Below, in pieces: positions 58,224-64,000 of a DNA stretch of 64,000 bases; the stretch's first letter is position 1, and each line of letters opens with the position of its first letter. The notes under the pieces are model-generated. The model ran no database searches and was not told the DNA's origin. It saw only the letters and a list, made by a program, of their open reading frames with translations. The translations under genes were made by a program, and so were the position numbers. Origin of the DNA: JAPULR01 sp963665075 (GTDB taxonomy: Bacteria; Chloroflexota; Dehalococcoidia; Lucifugimonadales; GCA-2712585); NCBI GenBank assembly GCA_963665075.1, contig OY762063.1:372001-436000 (forward strand). The letters are read 5' to 3'.

Positions 58224-59110
58224 AGGGTGGTTGCTCCCCATTTTCCCCTCGGCTACAATACCGACGCCGGCCCCCATCCTTGTCGCCGCGTTGCGGTTGC
58301 TCCCCATTCTCCCCTCGGCTACAATCATCGGCAACAAGATTGCTACGCATCATATGTTGCGGTTGCTCCCCATTCTCCCCTCGGCTACAATTGCCATACG
58401 CGTTTCCAACACTCGTCGGTGTTGCGGTTGCTCCCCATTCTCCCCTCGGCTACAATAACTGGTGGTCTACATGGCACACCGGCTTTGTTGCGGTTGCTCC
58501 CCATTCTCCCCTCGGCTACAATTTGCGGAAAAGCCATTGAGCCTGGCCGGGCGTTGCGGTTGCTCCCCATTCTCCCCTCAGCTACAATGTAAGCGGCGTA
58601 CTTTCCATTGGCGGGACGGTTGCGGTTGCTCCCCATTCTCCCCTCGGCTACAATCTCCTTAGTTTTATTTGGTCTGGCCTCATGTTGCGGTTGCTCCCCA
58701 TTCTCCCCTCGGCTACAATAGTTGATGATTACGCCCGTTGGGGTGGTTAGTTGCGGTTGCTCCCCATTCTCCCCTCGGCTACAATTCCTCATGGAGAATA
58801 AGGACGAGGCGTTGTTGCGGTTGCTCCCCATTCTCCCCTCGGCTACAATCGAGGGTGTATACTATAACGAGCAGCCACGGTTGCGGTTGCTCCCCATTCT
58901 CCCCTCGGCTACAATATCGGGGAGGGCGTCCCACTCCACCTTGAGTTGCGGTTGCTCCCCATTCTCCCCTCGGCTACAATAGTGCGCTGACGTTGGTAGG
59001 CACAGGTGAGTTGCGGTTGCTCCCCATTCTCCCCTCGGCTACAATTGCACTTCCCTCCCTCCATCGTTCCGTCCGTTGCGGTTGCTCCCCATTCTCCCCT
59101 CGGCTACAAT
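58224..59110 (+). CRISPR. Type II-C CRISPR array, 14 repeats and 13 spacers
   Basis: The 36-bp repeat starts GTTGCGGTTGCTCCCC, continues ATTCTCCCCT and ends CGGCTACAAT. Repeats start at 58224, 58290, 58356, 58421, 58487, 58553, 58619, 58684, 58750, 58814, 58880, 58945, 59010 and 59075. Spacers are 28-30 bp, mostly 30, all different. The first repeat is degenerate: its first five bases are AGGGT (part of a dispersed repeat) and it has one C-to-T change. The sixth has a G-to-A change (CTCAGCTACAAT). The strand given is the crRNA strand predicted from the tracrRNA anti-repeat; it runs opposite to the cas genes. Every repeat ends GCTACAAT, a -10-like element, so each spacer may have its own promoter. 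Confidence 0.97.
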
Positions 59111-59185
59111 GCTTCGTCGCCGGGCCAGGCTTAACCCAGCCTTGGCCTGGCGGCCCCGCATTGCCTGAAAACCGCGTCCGACGCG

Positions 59186-59512
59186 TCAAAACATCGTATA
59201 CTGTTGCGGGTTTTTTCCCGCCGGCTGCCTGCTTGATCCCTCATAGCTGACTATGTTCTCGTACTGCTTGTCCGTAAAGTAGATTATCTGCACATTGCCG
59301 GCTTTTGGCAGCGAGGCTTGCACCCGCCTTGTGTACACTGCCGCCTGCTCCTTACCCCCGCAGAACCGCATGTATACGGACAGTTGACATCTATCGAAGC
59401 CCTGGTCCATCAGAAAGAGTCGGAACTTGTTCGCGGCCCTCCTCTGCGGCTTGGTCAGCACGGGCAGGTCGAACATCACCATCATCCACATCAGCCGATA
59501 TCCGGAGAGCAC
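59186..59512 (-). CDS. cas2: CRISPR-associated endoribonuclease-fold protein Cas2
   Basis: The 108-residue protein starts at a GTG with GAGGG upstream. The first strand reads MWMMVMFDLPVLTKPQRRAA with the conserved Asp after the strand, then FRLFLMDQGFDRCQLSVYMR and NVQIIYFTDKQYENIVSYEG. Cas2 dimers bridge Cas1 dimers in the spacer-integration complex. It begins ten bases after the cas1 stop and ends 75 bp before the array. An inverted repeat (GCCAGGC / GCCTGGC, about 59125-59151) lies in that gap. Confidence 0.93.
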   Translation of the reverse strand: MLSGYRLMWMMVMFDLPVLTKPQRRAANKFRLFLMDQGFDRCQLSVYMRFCGGKEQAAVYTRRVQASLPKAGNVQIIYFTDKQYENIVSYEGSSRQPAGKNPQQYTMF

Positions 59513-59522
59513 GCGCCAGCCC

Positions 59523-60434
59523 TCACACGACGTCGGAAATGCCGTCCATGACGGGATGCTTCGGCAGAATCAGGGACGCCTTTCCACTTTCAAAGGATTG
59601 GGCCAGGGACTGCGCCGCTCGCTCGATGCAAGTATCGACCGGCGTTGTGCCTCGCTCAGTTGCCATGTCCATTGCAAGGGTTCCAACAAGAATCCTCTTT
59701 GCGTCCGGGGTCATCTCATCGCATCCCTCTTCAATCAACTTGAACGTCGCGTAGTCAACCAGCGGTCGGAAAGGCTCCATAAGGTCGTCGGCCAGACACA
59801 TGGAGTCGTTTCTGTTGTGATGGTGAACGCCGAGAGAGGGATGCAGGCCCGCAGCCACGATTGCCCGCGCCACCGCGGCCCGCAAAACGGTGTAGCCGTA
59901 GTTGAGGAAGGGATTGGGCATTGGGCCGAATCGCTCGCGACGAAACGCCCCGCCAAACATGAGAGGCCAGTATCGACGCGCCGCTTGGGACTCCACGTTA
60001 TCCGGATCGCCGGACTTGACCCTACGGGCCAGCAGCATTAGTCCGCCGTCCAGTTTGCCGAGCAGCGCCAAGGTGTTGCTCTGCTGGGTTATCTTGGCTT
60101 TTACCAGCGACTGCCACAGCCGCTTGCGAAGTGGTTGTGAGGATTCCAGTTGACGGCGCATTCGGAGGGTTTGGATGTGATGTCCCTCCAGGGGCCAGAG
60201 CCACGCAACGGGAAGGTGGTTGGAGCCGCACAATACGACTACGACTCCCCGATGGGCCAGTTCCGTCATCAAATCGTTGGAATAGCTGAGACCCGGAGCG
60301 TTGCAGAGAAGCACGCCAATGTCGTCCAACGGTACGCGCCCTTTTTCGTCCTCTTTCAAGGAAACTGTCATCAGCCCCCGTTTGCGGGCCAAATGGCAAC
60401 CCTCGCTGACAATCTCAATCACCCTGCCGATCAT
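59523..60434 (-). CDS. cas1: CRISPR-associated integrase Cas1 (type II)
   Basis: The 303-residue protein has a beta-rich N-terminal domain and a helical catalytic domain with metal ligands Glu148 (NVESQAARRYW), the His cluster 204-206 (SLGVHHHNRND) and Glu220 (LADDLMEPFRP). The EGCHLARKRGLMTV opening is type II-like. Cas1 cuts and joins new spacers into the array. Its ATG overlaps the cas9 stop by four bases (ATGA), so translation is coupled. Neither csn2 nor cas4 is present, which defines subtype II-C. Confidence 0.95.
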   Translation of the reverse strand: MIGRVIEIVSEGCHLARKRGLMTVSLKEDEKGRVPLDDIGVLLCNAPGLSYSNDLMTELAHRGVVVVLCGSNHLPVAWLWPLEGHHIQTLRMRRQLESSQPLRKRLWQSLVKAKITQQSNTLALLGKLDGGLMLLARRVKSGDPDNVESQAARRYWPLMFGGAFRRERFGPMPNPFLNYGYTVLRAAVARAIVAAGLHPSLGVHHHNRNDSMCLADDLMEPFRPLVDYATFKLIEEGCDEMTPDAKRILVGTLAMDMATERGTTPVDTCIERAAQSLAQSFESGKASLILPKHPVMDGISDVV

Positions 60435-63400
60435 GACTTGAATGGCCCCAAGTCGGATCCCTGCCCAATGGGGTCCACCTTCACCAAGCGAAAGCCTATT
60501 CGCTGGAGCGTACTGGCCCGGTACCTGGCCTCCTTCATTTCTTTCTGACTCACGCGGTTGGCAACGTCCGACTCGTTATGGTCGTCCAGAACTACGTATG
60601 CGCCATTCTTGGCATTCGTAATCTTGCGAACCCTCACGATGCGCCGTTCCGGGCCTTCCCCCAAAGCCCCCATGTCGTCGATGTGAAGCCGCATCAACCG
60701 CTTGGCCGCGGGGTCCGGCTTCCCCTTGTGCTTGCCTTTTCTGGTTTTGGGACGAAACTCCTCAATGTTGAAGTCCGGCTGATTGGCGTCGAACTTAGAA
60801 ACAACCGACATCTGCCAACTTCCGTCACGCATCCTCCACACGTCCGCGAACTCGTTGCCGCCGGGGATATACCCCTTGTACGCCTTCCCGTCAGTGTCAC
60901 GGATGGGGATGATTCTCTCCTTTGAGACAACGCGGACGCGCCGCACCTTCTGAACCGCACTCCCAACCTTGACCCCCTCAGTCGCGGCACGCTCCGCAAA
61001 TTCCGCAGCCTTTCCGCCTTTCATTTCAACTTCGTCCCACAACCCAAGCAACGCTTCCCTCAACGCCTGACCCCGCACGGCTTCCAGGTCTTTCCTCCGC
61101 TTAACGTCGCGGAGATTCTTGCGGATGACCACGGTGGAGGCTCCGCCTTCCCTCAATTCCAAAATGCCATAGGCGGTATCTTTGTGAAGCTGGCCGCTGG
61201 TCTTTCCCTTGACCCCACGGGTTCCGTGGTCCGGCTTGTGGGAAACCGCCAGCTTGTCCAGAAACGGCCTCAACTGATTCCTGCAAAACCCTTTCCACGG
61301 CAGCGTTTCTCCCGCAATGGCGTCCAGTTTTGCCTCAGCCTCATTGCTTGGCGAGGCAGAGGCGCGGGCGAACCTTTGAAGCAGCCCTTGAGTGGTGTTG
61401 GCCGCTACAAAGGCGTCAATGGCGTGATGCCGATGGTCGTCCCGCTGCTTGCGGACGTTTTCCCCCTCCGGCGTGGCGCGCAGCATCTCCTCCAATCCCC
61501 AGCCACGCCTCAAAATCGCCGTCATCCGACCCGGAATCGCATAAACCCGATTGCGGCCTTCTCCCTTCTCGTCGTACAGGTACGCCAGATACCTCCGCGC
61601 CGTGCGCGACAAGTAGCTTGTCTCGTTTAGTTGACGGTCTAGGAAGTCCCGCTCCCCTTCATAACGCTCCATCGCGTCCGAGTCGAACCGCCAACGCTTG
61701 TTAGGCGGCAGCTTGGCGGCGTTGGCCAGAATCGCCTCGTAGTCATACCCGTCAGGGTTGTGACTGAACGCCTCATAGGGCGACCGGTCGCCCTTGTCAC
61801 GGTTCGCCGCGGTCACACAGACGACCTTGTTGGATATGGCGTTGTCCAGCGTCCGTGAGAACGGAAGGATGTGGTCTACCTCCGTTTGATTCGACACCGC
61901 CATTGAGAACGAAATCTGCTTGCCCGTGTACGGGCAGATGCGGGCCTGCGGCGGCCCCTGCTCCTCCCACAGACGCAATTTCCTCAGCGTGTCGGCGGTG
62001 AAGTCATATTCTGCCGCTTCCAACATCTCCGTGAATCGGATGTTGCGCTCTCGACCCTCACGCTGCTGGCGTTGCAGTCTCGCCTTGTCCTGCCGGTTCA
62101 TCTTCAAGTCCCGCGTCAGTTCAACCACAATCCGCTCCGGCTTTCCGTAGGCGTCAATCAAGCCGTTGACCACCCGCCGAAGCTGGCCCAGGCCGATGTG
62201 AACCGTCGGATTGGCGATGCGCCCATAGCACGCTACATTCCCGTCAACCTTCGCGTCTTTCTGCGAGTCTGCGCCCACCACGTCTCTTGTGAGAACCACG
62301 CCGTAGTACTGCAGCTTGTCGTGGGCTTCTTCGTTGCGAAAATCCAAATGGCTGTCATAGCCCACAACTTCTACGGCGTCCGAATAGACCAACCCTTTCG
62401 CCAGATGAGGAAGCAGCTTTCTCATCGCCTTTTCACTCAAGTTCCCATACCCGCTCACAAGGGATGCATTGGCAAGAACCCGCGCCCGCTCCTCGTCCAT
62501 GCCCCATTCGTTGGCGGCCTTTTGAATCACGTCCTCCGGATCCTCCGCATCAAGCAGGAACTTGACGATTTCGTTCCGCTCATCCAACGGCATTTCAAGC
62601 CAGCGGTCGCCGAAAAGAGCAACTACGGGTTTGGGTTTAGTGCGTTTGATGAGACGGACGGCGGTTTCGTCGCCCTTGATTGCCTTGCGCCCGCCGGCAG
62701 CGAGGTTCAAGACAGCACCCGGCGGCAATCCCAAGTCCTTCGTCGGTTTCGTCAGCGAAATATCCTTGCCCGCCCGTAATCGTTTCAACGCCCGCTCACG
62801 CATCCCCCCGTCCAAAGCCTGTTCAGGTTCCGTGCCAACGCGAATTCTGAGGTTGTTCACTTCCTGTAGCATTCGGAATTCCTGGAAGACGGGCAACGCC
62901 TTCGCCGCGCGTTCCTCCCCTTCCTCCAGCAGACACCAGCCGGGATCAACGTCCTTTAGGGGGCGTTGGAAGAAGATGATGTTTCTCAGCGACTCCCAAT
63001 GCTTATCGTTCAGACTGTGATGCGCCTGCTGGGATTCCTGAATGCAGTCGAACTCCGACTCGTACATCGCTCGCTCCGGGTACAAGCCGACTCCCGCCCG
63101 CGCTCGCAGTGTTTCCCCATTCTCGTGCCGCCGGGCTAGAAATTCGCCCAGCGTCCGCGCTCCGCTTTCCGTGATTTGCCGTCGAAGCTCGCCTATGGCT
63201 TCCCGCGTCTCCGACTCTTCCGATTCCTCTCCCTGCGCCTTGCGGTTGGACTTGAATCCCCGCCTCTGGCCCAAGTGAAACAACGCACGGCCAAGTTCGT
63301 AAGGCTCCAACCTTTCGTCTAATGACCGCGCCCTAAGCCTGTACGGGTCCCAATCTTGCAACGCCTTCCGTTCCGACTCTTCAGAAGGCATCAGCCCATA

Positions 63401-63655
63401 TTCGACGAGAGCAGCCGTCAAATCTTCCCGCCGCTTCAGATACCGGTCTCGCCGACGGCGCTGACCGCGAGCCAACCGCCGGTCAACGGCGTTGGACGCT
63501 TCGTCTCGATCTTTGCGTCCATCCGGAAAGATGCGGACGCCCATGTCCAGCAGGCCGCAAGGTTCGCCGCTATCGTCCAACAGCGCCGCCGACCATCCTA
63601 TGGAGTTCGTACCTATATCCAACCCCAGCCGATACCTGAATTCTTTCACTGCCAT
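60431..63655 (-). CDS. cas9: CRISPR-associated endonuclease Cas9, compact type II-C
   Basis: The 1074-residue protein starts with RuvC-I YRLGLDIGTNSIGWSA (Asp13), then the Arg-rich bridge helix at about 55-80 (NAVDRRLARGQRRRRDRYLK). A REC region of about 400 residues precedes RuvC-II PERIVVELTRDLK (Glu512). HNH has CPYTGKQ, TEVDHILPFS (His595), Asn609 and Asn618. RuvC-III is DDHRHHAIDAF (His744, Asp747). The last ~300 residues form the wedge and PAM-interacting part. All catalytic residues are present, so it should cut both strands of crRNA-matched DNA. CGGAG lies before the ATG. It is the first gene of cas9-cas1-cas2. Confidence 0.97.
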   Translation of the reverse strand: MAVKEFRYRLGLDIGTNSIGWSAALLDDSGEPCGLLDMGVRIFPDGRKDRDEASNAVDRRLARGQRRRRDRYLKRREDLTAALVEYGLMPSEESERKALQDWDPYRLRARSLDERLEPYELGRALFHLGQRRGFKSNRKAQGEESEESETREAIGELRRQITESGARTLGEFLARRHENGETLRARAGVGLYPERAMYESEFDCIQESQQAHHSLNDKHWESLRNIIFFQRPLKDVDPGWCLLEEGEERAAKALPVFQEFRMLQEVNNLRIRVGTEPEQALDGGMRERALKRLRAGKDISLTKPTKDLGLPPGAVLNLAAGGRKAIKGDETAVRLIKRTKPKPVVALFGDRWLEMPLDERNEIVKFLLDAEDPEDVIQKAANEWGMDEERARVLANASLVSGYGNLSEKAMRKLLPHLAKGLVYSDAVEVVGYDSHLDFRNEEAHDKLQYYGVVLTRDVVGADSQKDAKVDGNVACYGRIANPTVHIGLGQLRRVVNGLIDAYGKPERIVVELTRDLKMNRQDKARLQRQQREGRERNIRFTEMLEAAEYDFTADTLRKLRLWEEQGPPQARICPYTGKQISFSMAVSNQTEVDHILPFSRTLDNAISNKVVCVTAANRDKGDRSPYEAFSHNPDGYDYEAILANAAKLPPNKRWRFDSDAMERYEGERDFLDRQLNETSYLSRTARRYLAYLYDEKGEGRNRVYAIPGRMTAILRRGWGLEEMLRATPEGENVRKQRDDHRHHAIDAFVAANTTQGLLQRFARASASPSNEAEAKLDAIAGETLPWKGFCRNQLRPFLDKLAVSHKPDHGTRGVKGKTSGQLHKDTAYGILELREGGASTVVIRKNLRDVKRRKDLEAVRGQALREALLGLWDEVEMKGGKAAEFAERAATEGVKVGSAVQKVRRVRVVSKERIIPIRDTDGKAYKGYIPGGNEFADVWRMRDGSWQMSVVSKFDANQPDFNIEEFRPKTRKGKHKGKPDPAAKRLMRLHIDDMGALGEGPERRIVRVRKITNAKNGAYVVLDDHNESDVANRVSQKEMKEARYRASTLQRIGFRLVKVDPIGQGSDLGPFKS

Positions 63656-63675
63656 CGCTCCGTCCTGGTTCAGAG

Positions 63676-63704
63676 TTGCAAAACTAGATTATATGTAGTA
63701 TATT
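63676..63704 (+). promoter_or_regulatory. tracrRNA promoter
   Basis: Plus-strand TTGCAA (63676-63681), 17-bp spacer and TATATT (63699-63704). The predicted start near 63711 is about 20 bases before the anti-repeat. It shares bases with the cas9 promoter on the other strand. Confidence 0.65.
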
Positions 63705-63716
63705 CCAAGTTGCCAA
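63688..63716 (-). promoter_or_regulatory. cas9 operon promoter
   Basis: Minus-strand TTGGCA (63716-63711), 17-bp spacer and perfect TATAAT (63693-63688). It gives a ~25-base leader before the cas9 ATG and is interleaved with the divergent tracrRNA promoter. Confidence 0.75.
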
Positions 63717-63816
63717 TAGGTTTATTGACATTGCCGCCGAGGGGAGAACGGGGAGCAACGGTTAACAAGCCTAGGCAAAAAATGAGGACGGGCTACGGCC
63801 CGTCCTCTTCCTTTTT
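63711..63816 (+). ncRNA. tracrRNA
   Basis: The anti-repeat at 63730-63759 matches the reverse complement of the CRISPR repeat at 27 of 30 positions: ATTG, two mismatches, GCCGAGGGGAGAA, one mismatch, GGGGAGCAAC. A nexus-like element AAGCCTAGGCAA at 63767-63778 follows (loop CTAG, as in the Streptococcus nexus), then an A run and a 10-bp GC-rich terminator hairpin. Length is about 105 nt. It pairs with plus-strand crRNA for RNase III processing and Cas9 loading. The 5' end is inferred from the promoter. Confidence 0.88.
63784..63816. terminator. Intrinsic terminator of tracrRNA, probably bidirectional
   Basis: GAGGACGGGC - TACG - GCCCGTCCTC is followed on the plus strand by TTCCTTTTT. On the minus strand the same hairpin is followed by CATTTTTTGCC, so it can also end the transcript of the gene at 63835-63999. 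Confidence 0.88.
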
Positions 63817-63834
63817 ACGAGGCCCCGGCCCCGG

Positions 63835-63999
63835 CTACTGGCCTATTGCCCGCCTTCTTGAGTGGCTGGCGTTTTTGGCCTCGGCGGTCATTTCGTACTT
63901 CCGGGGGCGCTTGCTCCCGACGCGGACGCCCCGCTTCTCCAGAATCGGCCACAGCTTATTCGTGAACTCCATCCCGAAGCTGCCCCCCTGCATCCTCGC
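63835..63999 (-). CDS. C-terminal fragment of an unknown protein (runs off the window)
   Basis: The minus-strand frame is open from the window edge to a TAG at 63835, giving 54 residues: FTNKLWPILEKRGVRVGSKR, then PRKYEMTAEAKNASHSRRRA and IGQ. It is basic and probably helical, with no membrane segment. I do not recognise it. The tracrRNA hairpin lies just beyond its stop and can terminate it. Confidence 0.5.
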   Translation of the reverse strand, partial: ARMQGGSFGMEFTNKLWPILEKRGVRVGSKRPRKYEMTAEAKNASHSRRRAIGQ

Positions 64000-64000
64000 C

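Noticed and set aside
58007..58982. Plus- and minus-strand frames rich in LLPILPSATI, CGCSPFSPRLQ and NCSRGENGEQPQ
   Set aside because: These are translations of the CRISPR repeats, not proteins.
1..64000. tRNA and rRNA genes
   Set aside because: No cloverleaf or rRNA-like stretch was found by eye. A covariance search would be needed to exclude a divergent tRNA.

Overview
The window is GC-rich bacterial chromosome of about 60% G+C. Genes are packed on both strands, and the longer gaps are filled with short dispersed repeats. I see no rRNA or tRNA. The gene set fits an uncultured marine or sponge-associated Chloroflexota (SAR202 / Dehalococcoidia-like): form II CoxL enzymes, an F420-type nitroreductase, amidohydrolases, a Rieske oxygenase, Pro/Thr-stalked lipoproteins and promoters placed for leaderless transcripts. 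That assignment is inference; no marker gene here settles it.

Layout. 0-5.6 kb: end of an EamA transporter, an amidohydrolase, a Liv-type binding lipoprotein, a STAS protein and a collagen-like lipoprotein with three Cache-like repeats. 5.8-15 kb: a lipid or sterol-looking region with an FAD oxidoreductase and a GPP34-cytochrome P450 fusion on the plus strand. On the minus strand there follows a three-gene run of Rieske oxygenase, RND/MMPL transporter and sterol C-24 methyltransferase homologue. 15-25 kb: a large BNR/sortilin-type propeller protein, then a CoxG-like gene divergent from coxS-coxL-coxM-coxD-coxE (form II molybdenum hydroxylase). 25-31 kb: cobalamin region, with a B12 riboswitch and terminator ahead of btuC-btuF-btuD-cobO, and cobQ on the other strand. 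31-41 kb: housekeeping and catabolic genes (D-aminoacylase, pyruvate kinase, SRAP protein, hydrolases, agmatinase-like enzyme, HpcH/HpaI aldolase) and a metallopeptidase-like lipoprotein.

41.6-45.3 kb is an AT-richer island whose four genes all look nucleotide- or base-related. They are a MazG-like pyrophosphohydrolase, a membrane-anchored degenerate dCTP deaminase/dUTPase-fold protein, a protein of the DNA base-hypermodification (5-hmdU kinase helical / aGPT) type, and a thymidylate-synthase-like protein. This is my best candidate for an undescribed system (defence or DNA/nucleotide modification). 45.5-58 kb: SLC13-type transporter, Ddn-like protein, membrane proteins, MATE-type exporter, a membrane protein/wHTH pair with a palindromic operator, a NarL-type two-component pair, a secreted serine protease and an Amt transporter.

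58.2-63.8 kb is a complete compact type II-C CRISPR-Cas locus. It has 14 repeats and 13 spacers, then cas2, cas1 and a 1074-residue cas9 on the minus strand. A tracrRNA gene with anti-repeat, nexus and intrinsic terminator reads divergently from cas9. The anti-repeat fixes crRNA polarity as plus strand, opposite to the cas genes, and each repeat ends in a -10-like TACAAT as in the Neisseria and Campylobacter II-C arrays.
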